Shown here: piece after piece, positions 8,434 to 17,628 of the stretch | Layout of the letters: each line of letters starts with the position of its first letter | Numbering within the stretch: the first letter of the stretch is position 1 | Assembly: GCA_023422565.1 (NCBI GenBank) | Contig: JAFAGR010000041.1 | Location: 19,299-83,298, forward strand | Direction of reading: 5' to 3' | DNA: 64,000 nt | DNA from: Bacteroidota bacterium | Lineage (GTDB): Bacteria; Bacteroidota; Bacteroidia; Chitinophagales; Chitinophagaceae | Translations under genes and position numbers: made by a program | The notes under the pieces: model-generated | What the model was told of the DNA's origin: nothing | What the model saw: the letters and a program-made list of their open reading frames with translations, nothing else | The model's database searches: none

Positions 8434-8506
8434 TTATTATTACAGAGATGTAATGTGCAACAACTGTCGTTCAACTACAAACCAGGAACTACCAACTAAA
8501 AACTAG

Positions 8507-9142
8507 TTATTGTGGATTTTCGTACATATACAGATCATCTACAACCGAGCCGGCAGCCATTTCGCACACGGGATTAATAATTCCGTTCTTCAATCCATAA
8601 ACCCAGCCATGAAGGTGCGGGCCCTTCCTCGTTTTCCACGCCTTTTGAATTATCGAGGTCTTCGCGAGGTTCATCACTTGTTCCTTAACGCTAATTTCGG
8701 TAAGCAGGTCTGCGCGCTTTTCCTCGTCTTGCACAGCATCCACTTCAGTGCGGTACTTGCTGTACGTATCCTTAATATTTTTCAGCCAATGGCTGATGAT
8801 GCCGAGATGGTTTCGCGTCATCGCCGCCTTTATACCGCCGCAACCATAATGGCCGCAAACGATCACGTGCTTTACCTGGAGGACTTCCACGGCATATTGC
8901 AAAACGCTTAGCATATTGATGTCGGAGTTCACCACAAGGTTGGCAATGTTCCGGTGAACGAAAATTTCTCCCGGATCGGTACCGGTGATCTTATCGGCCG
9001 GAACCCTGCTGTCGCTGCATCCTATCCACAAAAACTCCGGCGCCTGCTGGGCTGCGAGACGTGTGAAAAAATCAGGATCAATTATTTTTTGTTCTTCTGC
9101 CCAGGCCTTATTGGCCAGCAATAACTTTTCGTACGCGTGCAT
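8507..9142 (-). CDS. can: beta-class carbonic anhydrase
   Basis: 211 residues. Zinc ligands Cys42, His98 and Cys101 appear in GCSDSR and CGHYGCGG, with the catalytic Asp44-Arg46 dyad, so this is a clear beta-carbonic anhydrase interconverting CO2 and bicarbonate in the cytosol. It lies 23 bases downstream of a SulP transporter on the same strand, which suggests a coupled bicarbonate uptake unit. Confidence 0.95.
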   Translation of the reverse strand: MHAYEKLLLANKAWAEEQKIIDPDFFTRLAAQQAPEFLWIGCSDSRVPADKITGTDPGEIFVHRNIANLVVNSDINMLSVLQYAVEVLQVKHVIVCGHYGCGGIKAAMTRNHLGIISHWLKNIKDTYSKYRTEVDAVQDEEKRADLLTEISVKEQVMNLAKTSIIQKAWKTRKGPHLHGWVYGLKNGIINPVCEMAAGSVVDDLYMYENPQ

Positions 9143-9165
9143 ATTTTTTAATTTTTCTAATTTTT

Positions 9166-10737
9166 TTAATGAGCGATGTCGTCATACTGAACAACACCAT
9201 TTTTACTGATTTCATTTTTTTGCCAAAGGCGGGTAGACACATTGTAGAAACTGCCATTAACCTTTACCGTTATGTTCCGGTAACCGGCCTGTTCCCTGAA
9301 TTCATTGATGGTATCGGTAATATCCAGGTCAACAAATTCAGCGCGAGATACATCGATCACTACCTTACTGTTGTCGGGTATTTCAGCGAGTTTTTTCTTA
9401 AGAATGGGCTTGCTGAAAAATGAAATGTCTTTACGCAGCCTGAGCATGTAATTATTTCTGTCTTGCACCATATAAATTGATGAGCGAAAATTATCCCTGA
9501 TGATGTAGAACACCGCGAGCACAAGGCCGATCATTACCCCTGTTAAAAGATCGGTAAGTACAATGCTGCTCAAAGTAACAACAAATGGCATGAACTGGTG
9601 CCAGCCTTTTTTGTAATACTCTTTGAATAATGAAACCTTTGCGAGCTTGTACCCGGTATAGATCAACACCGCGGCAAGTGCAGCTTTAGGGATCATATTT
9701 AATACCGTGGGAAGAAATAAAATGCTTACCAGAATAAGTGAACCATGAATGATGGTGCTCATCTTTGATTTCGCACCGGCATTAATATTCGCACTGCTTC
9801 TCACAATTACACTGGTTAGCGGGAGGCCTCCTAAAAGTCCGCTTACAATATTTCCGGATCCCTGAGCCATTAGTTCACGGTTATTTGGTGTGGCGCGTTT
9901 TTCAGGATCGATCTTGTCAACCGCTTCAATGGCCAGTAAGGTTTCTAATGAAGCTACCAGCGCAAGAGTAAAAGCGGTGATCCACACGTCAGGGTTATTC
10001 AGAAATTGCCAGTTGGGGAAGGTGAGCAGCCCTACAAACTCCGGCAAACTGTCTGCTACCGGAAGATTTACAAGGTGATTGGTTGATAAGCCTCCTCCTG
10101 CCTGTACCAACAACACTCCCACCAAAACTACCACCAACGGCCCGTTCAAAATCTGGAACACCTTTTTACTTTTCATCCATTTTGTGTCGAAAAGGATCAT
10201 CAAGGCAAGGCCGGCCACACCGATGATCATGGCTATGGGCGTAATGTGTCGGATAGCTTCTGACAGCGAACTAAATACACTTCCCGAACCGGCGCCCGCT
10301 GCTGATCCTTCAGGGCCCACATCATAACCCACCAGGTAAGGAAGCTGTTTGATGATAAGTATAATTCCGATACCGGCAAGCATTCCCTTGATCACACTGT
10401 TGGGTATGTAATCTCCAATGATACCCAATTTCAGCGCGCCCATAATTATTTGCAACACGCCTGAAATGACCACCGCCAGAAAAAATGCTTCGATCGCCGG
10501 AAGCTTAAGTACCGCCGCGGCAACTATTGCTGTAAGCCCCGCCGCCGGACCGCTCACACTCAACTGGCTGCCGCTTAGTGCACCCACTAAAATTCCGCCG
10601 ACAATACCCGCCACTATACCGCTTAATTCATTAACACCACTGGCCACCGCAACCCCAAGGCACAATGGAATTGCCACCAAAAAAACCACTATCCCCGACG
10701 AGAAGTCGGAGGACAGGTTCCTCAATATATTTTTCAT
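9166..10737 (-). CDS. SulP-family anion (probably bicarbonate) transporter
   Basis: 523 residues. About ten to twelve membrane helices, with the SulP signatures SVSGPAAGLTAIVAA near residue 60 and LLGGLPLTSVIVRSSANINAG near residue 300. A C-terminal STAS-like domain (KVVIDVSRAEFVDLD) begins around 460. The family moves sulfate, bicarbonate or other anions; the downstream carbonic anhydrase makes bicarbonate the best guess. The sequence alone does not decide between Na-dependent symport and exchange. Confidence 0.9.
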   Translation of the reverse strand: MKNILRNLSSDFSSGIVVFLVAIPLCLGVAVASGVNELSGIVAGIVGGILVGALSGSQLSVSGPAAGLTAIVAAAVLKLPAIEAFFLAVVISGVLQIIMGALKLGIIGDYIPNSVIKGMLAGIGIILIIKQLPYLVGYDVGPEGSAAGAGSGSVFSSLSEAIRHITPIAMIIGVAGLALMILFDTKWMKSKKVFQILNGPLVVVLVGVLLVQAGGGLSTNHLVNLPVADSLPEFVGLLTFPNWQFLNNPDVWITAFTLALVASLETLLAIEAVDKIDPEKRATPNNRELMAQGSGNIVSGLLGGLPLTSVIVRSSANINAGAKSKMSTIIHGSLILVSILFLPTVLNMIPKAALAAVLIYTGYKLAKVSLFKEYYKKGWHQFMPFVVTLSSIVLTDLLTGVMIGLVLAVFYIIRDNFRSSIYMVQDRNNYMLRLRKDISFFSKPILKKKLAEIPDNSKVVIDVSRAEFVDLDITDTINEFREQAGYRNITVKVNGSFYNVSTRLWQKNEISKNGVVQYDDIAH

Positions 10738-10872
10738 AAAGCTTACTATTTGAATTACTGCATGATCGCATCACACACCACCGTATAGCATTGGATATGT
10801 TGCCTTATGAGCGGCAACGAAGGCCGGGCCACGGTTTCAGTGTTGCGTAAAAAAATGATTAACTGAAGATGA

Positions 10873-11226
10873 TCAGCAGAATCGGGGAGGATAGTAAATT
10901 TCACGGCCGGGAGGAAGGGGAAGTTTTTCGGCCCTGTGAATTTTATGAAGTGAAAGGCTATTGATAAGTTTCAATGAGGTAACATCGTGATCGTGGAGGT
11001 ATTCTTCCTGGATAGAAGTTGGCGCTTTTGTTTCACCCGATTTCTCTTCCGTAGGCGTAGGTGGAGCTTTCTGCTCCCGGTCTCGCTGGTCGATTGAGGA
11101 TAAAGTTTCAGAAGGATACACCACAAAATTTGCACCCGTGAGCAGCAACAGGCAGGCGCACATAAGCGCTGCAGAGGTAAACTGCAGAAGCTTTTGATAT
11201 ATGCTTTTTGTATCTGTCGCTTTCAT
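10873..11226 (-). CDS. small membrane-anchored protein of unknown function
   Basis: 117 residues. One hydrophobic segment at about 12-33 (LLQFTSAALMCACLLLLTGANF), then a Pro/Lys/Glu-rich linker (EQKAPPTPTEEKSGETKAP) and a short C-terminal region ending REIYYPPRFC. Not recognised. It stands alone between the SulP and methyltransferase genes on the same strand. Confidence 0.6.
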   Translation of the reverse strand: MKATDTKSIYQKLLQFTSAALMCACLLLLTGANFVVYPSETLSSIDQRDREQKAPPTPTEEKSGETKAPTSIQEEYLHDHDVTSLKLINSLSLHKIHRAEKLPLPPGREIYYPPRFC

Positions 11227-11300
11227 TGAGATGCAAAAATAAACAATTTTAATTTGGAAATTTGATGATTTGACAATTTGGTGATTCGATAATTAGCTTT

Positions 11301-12449
11301 TTAGCGCTTACTCTCCATTTCGGCAATTTTCTTCTGTGCATTCTTATTACCCGGATCAAGTAACAGCGATCGATTATAATTTTCAATTGATAAGGCAAAA
11401 TTTCCGTTGAGCATAAAGGCTTCTGCCAGGCTATCGTATACGTTAGCAGAAGCAGGAAAAAATGCGACGTTAGCCCTAAACACGTTAATGGCTTCTTTCG
11501 TTTTATTATCTTCCAACAGATCATAACCCAGTTGATTGAGATACTGTTCTGTTTTGGGATACAGTTTTATAATGTCATTTATATAAGGCTGAACTTTTTT
11601 TATCACCTCATTAGATAAGGCAGAATCTAGCCGAACAGATTTGTGGTGGAATTTATCCAACTCCCGGATCGGCTCACTCACCTTCGTTCTTCCGGCATCA
11701 TACTCTTTAGCCTTTGCCTCATTTAATTCGAATGACAGGAAATTTCTTGGCGAGTTTTCGGGCATCATCATTCCTGTTAGAAAAAACCCGTTTTCAGAAA
11801 AGTATTCGATCACTTTCGAGGCTGCATAAGCCTCTATCCTGCAACCCGGGTGTTTCACCTTTTTAAAATCAGTGCTCATTGGCTCTCCGACAATAACCTG
11901 CCCGCCGGGTTTCAATTTGGTGGCTATATCCCTGAGCATTTTGTTTATAGCAGTGAACTCATGAAAGGTGTTGTTTATTATGATCCTGTCGAACGTGTTA
12001 TCGGGTAAATTCGTTTTTGATTTAGTGCCAATCACCAGTTTGAACTGATTGGTTTGAGGAGTGCTTCTCAGCGAAGAGAAATGCGAAACCACTTTGCCAA
12101 GCTGATCTTCGTTCAGGTACACCGTATCGATATCCTGCACATAATAAGTAACACTGTCCGTCATCACAGAAAACACGCCTTCCAGCCAACCGCTGGCTGC
12201 GCCTACGTCTGCAACCGTTTGACCATTCTGAATGCCATAAATCTCCATCAATGACCTGTAACCCTCACTCTCTTCCCGGTTAAATGCAAAACCATATTTA
12301 AAAAGCCGGCCAGGATGAATACTGATTGTGGCTGCAGAATCTTTGTTGTTGTAACGCGGCTTTGAAAACCTTTGAGAAAAACAATTTTCATTCAGTAAAC
12401 AAAGGAACAGCGAAAGAGATAGGAAGGAAAGGGTAGGTTTGATCATCAT
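11301..12449 (-). CDS. exported class I SAM-dependent methyltransferase with C-terminal TPRs
   Basis: The frame is open further upstream, but the start is placed at the ATG pair at 12449/12446 because it begins a signal peptide (IKPTLSFLSLSLFLCLLNENCFSQ). The body has a Rossmann SAM-binding motif (VADVGAASGWLEG), FDRIIINNTFHEF and LKPGGQVIVGEP. The last ~80 residues form TPR-like helices (ANVYDSLAEAFMLNGNFALSIENYNRSLLLDPG). A SAM enzyme with an export signal is odd because SAM is cytosolic. Substrate unknown. Confidence 0.75.
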   Translation of the reverse strand: MMIKPTLSFLSLSLFLCLLNENCFSQRFSKPRYNNKDSAATISIHPGRLFKYGFAFNREESEGYRSLMEIYGIQNGQTVADVGAASGWLEGVFSVMTDSVTYYVQDIDTVYLNEDQLGKVVSHFSSLRSTPQTNQFKLVIGTKSKTNLPDNTFDRIIINNTFHEFTAINKMLRDIATKLKPGGQVIVGEPMSTDFKKVKHPGCRIEAYAASKVIEYFSENGFFLTGMMMPENSPRNFLSFELNEAKAKEYDAGRTKVSEPIRELDKFHHKSVRLDSALSNEVIKKVQPYINDIIKLYPKTEQYLNQLGYDLLEDNKTKEAINVFRANVAFFPASANVYDSLAEAFMLNGNFALSIENYNRSLLLDPGNKNAQKKIAEMESKR

Positions 12450-12523
12450 TAAAAATAAGGAAGTGAATGTGGAGCGAAAATTAGTGCGTCTCCAAAACTC
12501 CGTCACCACGATTGCGTACCGCA

Positions 12524-13279
12524 TTAAATATTCAAACCGCCGCAAACGCTTATGGTCTGCCCTGTAACATAACTGCCCATATCCGATGCGAGGAATAGGG
12601 CTGTGTTGGCGATATCCTCTGTTGTTGCAAACCGTCCTAATGGAATGCCAGCCTTATATTTTTCTCCGGCCTCGCCTTCTTTTAAATAAGCGGTCATGTC
12701 AGTTTCTACAAATCCGGGCGCTATCGCATTGCAGCGGATGTTGCGGCTGCCAAGTTCTTTTGCAATACTTTTTGTAAAGCCAATGATGCCCGCTTTACTG
12801 GCTGCATAGCTGCTTTGGCCGGCATTTCCCATTTCGCCGATCACGCTGCTCATATTTATTATGCTGCCGCTTTTTGCTTTCATCATTGGCCTGATCACAT
12901 GTTTAGTCATATTGAAGACGCTTTTCAAATTCACCTGCATCACTTCATCCCATTGCTCAGGCGTCATGCGCAGTATCAGGTTATCCTTTGAAATTCCTGC
13001 ATTGTTCACGCAAACGTCAACTCCTCCAAATGTCTTCACCACATCATTAACCAAAGATTCGCATGCTGCAAAATCGGCCGCATTGTTTTGAAAGGAAAGT
13101 ACCTGCACGCCGTGAAGTTTCACTTTATCTTCCAATGCACGCGCTCTTTCTGCACTGCTGTCGCTCACATAGGTAAACACCACGTTAGCCCCGTGCTCGG
13201 CAAACTTCAGCACAATTCCTTCGCCGATGCCGCGCGCCGCACCCGTTACAATTGCAGTTTTTCCGGTTAATAATTTCAT
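12524..13279 (-). CDS. fabG: 3-oxoacyl-ACP reductase
   Basis: 251-residue classical short-chain dehydrogenase. NADP-binding TGAARGIG at 12-19, NNAG at 92-95, catalytic Ser145, Tyr158 and Lys162 (SSYAASK), and C-terminal YVTGQTISVCGGLNI typical of FabG. It reduces 3-oxoacyl-ACP in fatty acid elongation. It stands apart from other fab genes, so a paralogous SDR role is possible but the match to FabG is close. Confidence 0.92.
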   Translation of the reverse strand: MKLLTGKTAIVTGAARGIGEGIVLKFAEHGANVVFTYVSDSSAERARALEDKVKLHGVQVLSFQNNAADFAACESLVNDVVKTFGGVDVCVNNAGISKDNLILRMTPEQWDEVMQVNLKSVFNMTKHVIRPMMKAKSGSIINMSSVIGEMGNAGQSSYAASKAGIIGFTKSIAKELGSRNIRCNAIAPGFVETDMTAYLKEGEAGEKYKAGIPLGRFATTEDIANTALFLASDMGSYVTGQTISVCGGLNI

Positions 13280-13327
13280 GTTGGTTATTTTATAAGATTT
13301 GCGCGAAAATAAGGAGGGAATTGCTTC

Positions 13328-14842
13328 TTATGGTTGTTCGCACAAGGCTTTTATTTCTTCAATAATTTTTCTGTCGTTACTAAGCCTCGGCACTTTGTGT
13401 TGCCCGCCCATTTTATTTTTTGAAGAAAGCCATTTCGAAAAAGACCCTGCAGGAAGGCTTTTCAAAATAGGTGGACGAAGGGCAATGTCTTTGTATCGTT
13501 TCGCTTCGTAATCGCTGTTCACCTGCTTTAAGCCTTCATCAAGCCAGTGCGTAAATTCATCAAGGTTTGCAGGAGGAGTTTCAAATTCAACAAGCCATTC
13601 ATGCGCGCCATTGCTGTTATCACTCATATACACCGGAGCCGCAGTGTAATCGGCCACGCGTGAACCCGTTTTTGAACTCGCCATTGCTATTGCCTGGTCA
13701 GAATTATCCACGATCACTTCTTCCCCAAACGCATTCATATAATGCTTCAACCTGCCGCTCACCTTTACCCTGTACGGGTTCAGCGAGGTGAACTGGATAG
13801 TATCTCCCACAAGGTAGCGCCAAAGGCCGCCGGTGGTGCTGATCACAATCGCGTAATTTTTCCCGGTCTCCACATCGGCCAAACCTATGGTTTGCTTAGT
13901 GCCGTCGTGGTAACTGTCTACAGGCATGAATTCGTAAAATATTCCGTGTTCGGTAAAGAGCGTCATGCCATCATCTTCAGGATGGGTTTGCCCGGCGAAA
14001 AATCCTTCGCTGGCATTATAGATCTCGAGGTAATTTATTGGTGCGCCCATGAGTTTTGTGAATTGCTCACGGTAAGGCACAAACGAAACTCCGCCGGTGA
14101 TATACAATTCCAGGTTCGGCCACACTTCATGAATGGTTTCCTTTTGTTTTATTTCAAGAATGCGCTTCAATAATAACAGCGTCCATGTAGGCACGCCAGC
14201 GAGGGAGGTTACATTTTCTTCAGATGTTGTTCTGGCGATCATTTCGATCTTGCTTTCCCAATCATCCAATAAGGCAATGCTGAGCTCCGGGGTCCTTATC
14301 CATTGCCCCCAAAACGGCGAGTTCTGCATAAGCACTGCACTAAGATCGCCGTACTGCACATCTTCCGCAAGCCTGCTTACCTGGTGCGAACCGCCCACCA
14401 CAAGGCCTTTGCCGGTAAGGAGATCGCTCGCCGGAAAATTTTTGTAATAATTAGTAAGCACATCCTTACTCGCCTGGTAATGATTTGACTGCAGGCTTTC
14501 CTCGCTTATCGGGATGAACTTACTTTTATCGCTCGTGGTTCCGCTGCTTTTGGCGAACCAATTCACCGGCGTATTCCACAACACATTTTGCTCCCCGGCC
14601 ATCATACGCTCAATGTAGGGCAGCATATCAGGATACTCGTGTATGGGCACGCGGTTCTTGAATTCCTTTATGGTAAAAAGTTGGGAGAAGTTGTAATGCT
14701 TTCCGAAAACGGTGTATTGGGCTGATGAAACAAGGTCTTGCAAAACTTCCCTTTGCGAGGCCACCGGGTAATTGGTCCAATTCTCAATACGCCACGCCCG
14801 CAGCCTTGCTAGTTTGGAAATTACCGGAGATAGGAGTTTCAT
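13328..14842 (-). CDS. GH3-like acyl-adenylating enzyme
   Basis: 504 residues from the ATG at 14842 (a TTG three codons earlier is less likely). The ATP-binding motif SSGTTSDKSKFIP near residue 105, ITGGVSFVPYREQF and EIYNASEGFFAGQ match the GH3 branch of the ANL superfamily. Plant members conjugate amino acids to acyl hormones; the bacterial substrate is unknown. Lies downstream of lptB on the same strand. Confidence 0.88.
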   Translation of the reverse strand: MKLLSPVISKLARLRAWRIENWTNYPVASQREVLQDLVSSAQYTVFGKHYNFSQLFTIKEFKNRVPIHEYPDMLPYIERMMAGEQNVLWNTPVNWFAKSSGTTSDKSKFIPISEESLQSNHYQASKDVLTNYYKNFPASDLLTGKGLVVGGSHQVSRLAEDVQYGDLSAVLMQNSPFWGQWIRTPELSIALLDDWESKIEMIARTTSEENVTSLAGVPTWTLLLLKRILEIKQKETIHEVWPNLELYITGGVSFVPYREQFTKLMGAPINYLEIYNASEGFFAGQTHPEDDGMTLFTEHGIFYEFMPVDSYHDGTKQTIGLADVETGKNYAIVISTTGGLWRYLVGDTIQFTSLNPYRVKVSGRLKHYMNAFGEEVIVDNSDQAIAMASSKTGSRVADYTAAPVYMSDNSNGAHEWLVEFETPPANLDEFTHWLDEGLKQVNSDYEAKRYKDIALRPPILKSLPAGSFSKWLSSKNKMGGQHKVPRLSNDRKIIEEIKALCEQP

Positions 14843-14886
14843 CTCAGGCAAGATAAAAAATTATGGTTGAAATTGGCAGAGAGTGC

Positions 14887-15663
14887 TTATTGCTCGCTTT
14901 TTGCCTGCTCATGCAGGTAGTCCTTGCGCTTCAATTCGAAGTTTCTGCCGAGGTAGAGCCTTCTCACATGTTCGTCTCCTGCAAGTTCTTCTGCAGTTCC
15001 ATGCCGGAAGATCTTCCCATCTATGAGCAGGTATGCACGGTCGCAAATGGAAAGTGTTTCGTTTACGTTGTGATCGGTTATCAGGATGCCAATATCCTTG
15101 TATTTTAATTTGGCAATGATCTCCTGTATGTCTTCCACGGCAATGGGATCCACCCCGGCAAAGGGTTCATCAAGCAAGATAAATTTTGGATTTACCGCCA
15201 GCGCCCTCGCTATCTCTGTTCTTCTGCGTTCACCGCCACTCAATGTATCGCCGTTATTCTTTCTAACATGGTGCAGCCTGAATTCGGATAAAAGTTCCTC
15301 AAGTTTCTCTCTTTGCTCCGCGCGAGACATCGGTGTCATTTCAAGCACAGCTTTTATATTGTCTTCAACAGAAAGTTTCCTGAACACACTTGCTTCCTGC
15401 GGGAGGTAACCAATGCCTTTCTTCGCCCTTCGGTACATCGGCAGGGTGGTAATATCTTCTTCGCCCAAATACACATTTCCTGAATCAGGCTTTACCAGCC
15501 CCACCACCTGGTAGAAAGAGGTAGTTTTTCCTGCACCATTCGGACCGAGCAAACCCACTATCTCGCCCTGACGAACATCGAAAGACACATCATTCACCAC
15601 GGTTCGGCTGCCGTAAATTTTTACGAGGTTCCTGGTTTTTATCGTAAGGCTTGCGTCAGGCAT
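14887..15663 (-). CDS. lptB: LPS export ABC transporter ATP-binding protein LptB
   Basis: 258 residues. Walker A GPNGAGKT at 40-47, Q-loop in YLPQEASVFRKLSVEDNI, signature LSGGERRR at 141-148, Walker B FILLDEPFAG, and the H-loop in TDHNV. The QEASVFRKL and RRRTEIARAL patterns are specific for LptB, the cytosolic motor that pulls LPS from the inner membrane. A C-terminal extension (KRKDYLHEQAKSEQ) is modest. Confidence 0.96.
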   Translation of the reverse strand: MPDASLTIKTRNLVKIYGSRTVVNDVSFDVRQGEIVGLLGPNGAGKTTSFYQVVGLVKPDSGNVYLGEEDITTLPMYRRAKKGIGYLPQEASVFRKLSVEDNIKAVLEMTPMSRAEQREKLEELLSEFRLHHVRKNNGDTLSGGERRRTEIARALAVNPKFILLDEPFAGVDPIAVEDIQEIIAKLKYKDIGILITDHNVNETLSICDRAYLLIDGKIFRHGTAEELAGDEHVRRLYLGRNFELKRKDYLHEQAKSEQ

Positions 15664-15720
15664 TTTGCAAATATGGAGGAATTTGATGAGTTGGAAATGT
15701 GAATAATATGCTCAACCGGG

Positions 15721-15768
15721 AAGCCGGCACGGAAAGCGTTCAAACATCATAATTAAAATCGCCGGCTT
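15721..15768. other. long-loop hairpin between divergent lptB and a lipoprotein gene
   Basis: AAGCCGGC (15721-15728) and GCCGGCTT (15761-15768) form an 8-bp stem with a 32-base loop; TTAATAAG follows. The stem is identical to that of the orphan terminator at 4820-4845. No gene ends here on either strand, so it is not an ordinary gene terminator. Confidence 0.45.
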
Positions 15769-15855
15769 TAATAAGTGCTTGGTTCACAATATAGATGCCC
15801 TAAAATACGTTACTAATTTCCGATATTTGAACACCTTATTAATTTTTAAAACCAA

Positions 15856-16581
15856 ATGATCAAAATGAAAAAACTTTTCTTCGCGCTCGGCGCATTGGCA
15901 ATCTTAGGTACAAGTTGTAGTAAAGATGAAGCCACCCCTACGCCTCCGTATGAATGTACCGCCTGTGCTTCTGTACCTGATGCGGCTGCGGCCAATAACA
16001 CCTCAAGCAAAGGCATTTATAAAGGCGTGGTCACGGCATCTTCCGGTACCATCACCTTCAACATATCAAACACAAGCGATACTATTTACGCGGTACTGGT
16101 TCTTGACGGACAGACTATAAACCTCGCAGCCGCTACGCCATGGAGCTCCGGCAGTTCATACATTTCAGCCTTCACCGGAATGTTGAATGGCCAACCGGTA
16201 ACCGTAAATTTTGAAGTAGGTTCAGATGGTTCAACCCCAATTATTACTTCATCAAACATCCCGGGCCACCCTAATGCAGAATTTACCGTTGTAAAAGAAA
16301 CTTCAACCATGCTCATTGAAGGCTTCCAGGGAACGTACACCGAGGGAACTTCAACATCCGGCGTGTTCAACATTCTTCTTTCCCGTGATGCGAATATCTG
16401 GGGTGGAAGTTCGCGCGAAAACGGCGACACCACATCGCAAAGCCACAGCGGCATAATAGACAACAACAGGATCATGGAAGATGGCACGCACATTGGCACG
16501 CTGAACGGAGACAACATTTCCGGAAGCTTTGTGAACAGCTCTTCTCAAACCGTTACCCTTCTCGGCAGAAGAACTTTATAA
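15856..16581 (+). CDS. surface or periplasmic lipoprotein, unknown function
   Basis: 241 residues with a lipoprotein signal whose lipobox is LGTSC (Cys21), followed by an acidic linker (SKDEATPTPP). The rest is Ser/Thr/Gly-rich and beta-strand-like, with repeated short TITFNIS-type strands. No enzyme motif. A strong terminator follows at once, so it is a single-gene unit. Confidence 0.75.
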   Translation: MIKMKKLFFALGALAILGTSCSKDEATPTPPYECTACASVPDAAAANNTSSKGIYKGVVTASSGTITFNISNTSDTIYAVLVLDGQTINLAAATPWSSGSSYISAFTGMLNGQPVTVNFEVGSDGSTPIITSSNIPGHPNAEFTVVKETSTMLIEGFQGTYTEGTSTSGVFNILLSRDANIWGGSSRENGDTTSQSHSGIIDNNRIMEDGTHIGTLNGDNISGSFVNSSSQTVTLLGRRTL

Positions 16582-16601
16582 TTGAATCTTACAAAAGAAA
16601 A

Positions 16602-16630
16602 AACCTTGCGATCGTGCAGGGTTTTTTTTC
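16602..16630 (+). terminator. terminator of the lipoprotein gene
   Basis: AACCTTGC (16602-16609) pairs with GCAGGGTT (16616-16623, one G-T pair) and runs into eight T, 20 bases after the stop. Confidence 0.85.
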
Positions 16631-16672
16631 TTTAAAACTGCATCGTTTATATTTACCGCTATTTTCACACCC

Positions 16673-17626
16673 ATGAAAGTTATAGACCACATAAAACAGG
16701 CGAAAGACACCCTGGTTTCCTTTGAGATCCTTCCTCCGGTTAAAGGAAAAGATATCCAATCTCTTTTTCAACTTTTGGATCCTTTGATGGAACTCAAGCC
16801 TTCCTTTATAAACGTTACTTATCACCGCAGCGAACACGTTTTTAAAAAAACGGCGGAAAACACATTTGAAAAGGTGGTGGTTCGTAAACGTCCCGGCACA
16901 GAGGCGATTTGCGCGGCCATCATGAATAAATACAATGTAGATACGGTTCCGCATCTTATATGCGGAGGCTTCGATATTAATGAAACTGAAGATGCGCTTA
17001 TAAATCTTCATTACCTGGGTATTGATAATGTACTCGTGCTTCGCGGCGATGCGGCGAAAAATGAAAGCACTTTTGAGCCCGAACCCGGCGGACACCGGTA
17101 TGCAATTGATTTGTTGAATCAGGTTTGCAACCTTAACTCCGGCGTATATCTCGAAGCCGACCTGAAAAATTCGGCAAAAACAAAGTTCTGCATCGGCGTT
17201 GCGGGTTACCCTGAAAAGCATTTTGAAGCGCCGAATATGGACAGCGATCTTCAATACCTTAAAATGAAAGTGGAAGGAGGTGCAGATTATATTGTAACGC
17301 AAATGTTTTTCGACAATGAAAAATATTTCTCCTTTGTAAAGGCTTGCAGAAACATTGGAATCACCGTGCCCATTATACCGGGTTTAAAACCTGTGTACAC
17401 GAGAAAGCAATTGAATGTATTGCCAAAAACTTTCCACATAGATATTCCAACCGAGCTAAGCACGGAAATGAATAAATGCCAGAGCGATGAAAGCGTGGCG
17501 CAACTCGGTGCTGAATGGCTGTTACATCAAAGCAAGCAATTGAAAGCCGCGGGTGTGCCGGTGCTCCACTATTATACTATTGGCCGGCCGGAACTGGTTG
17601 CGGATGTGGTAAGAAAACTTGTCTGA
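16673..17626 (+). CDS. metF: 5,10-methylenetetrahydrofolate reductase
   Basis: 317-residue TIM-barrel flavoprotein. The N-terminal SFEILPP motif carries the catalytic Glu; NVTYH, VPHLICGG, NVLVLRGDAAKN and DYIVTQMFFDN follow in the MetF order. It makes 5-methyl-THF for methionine synthesis. It converges on the downstream barrel gene with a 2-base gap. A TATATTTA element is visible just upstream but no clean promoter. Confidence 0.95.
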   Translation: MKVIDHIKQAKDTLVSFEILPPVKGKDIQSLFQLLDPLMELKPSFINVTYHRSEHVFKKTAENTFEKVVVRKRPGTEAICAAIMNKYNVDTVPHLICGGFDINETEDALINLHYLGIDNVLVLRGDAAKNESTFEPEPGGHRYAIDLLNQVCNLNSGVYLEADLKNSAKTKFCIGVAGYPEKHFEAPNMDSDLQYLKMKVEGGADYIVTQMFFDNEKYFSFVKACRNIGITVPIIPGLKPVYTRKQLNVLPKTFHIDIPTELSTEMNKCQSDESVAQLGAEWLLHQSKQLKAAGVPVLHYYTIGRPELVADVVRKLV

Positions 17627-17628
17627 TA

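Larger units (their letters stand above)
8065..8506. other. gene-free spacer between recA and carbonic anhydrase
   Basis: 442 bases upstream of recA and downstream of the carbonic anhydrase gene. AT-rich sequence at 8095-8200 probably contains the recA promoter, though no clean TTTG-N19-TAnnTTTG was found. It also contains the TACGAT-word repeat (8309-8367) and a terminator hairpin (8410-8433). No SOS-type palindrome was recognised. Confidence 0.4.
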
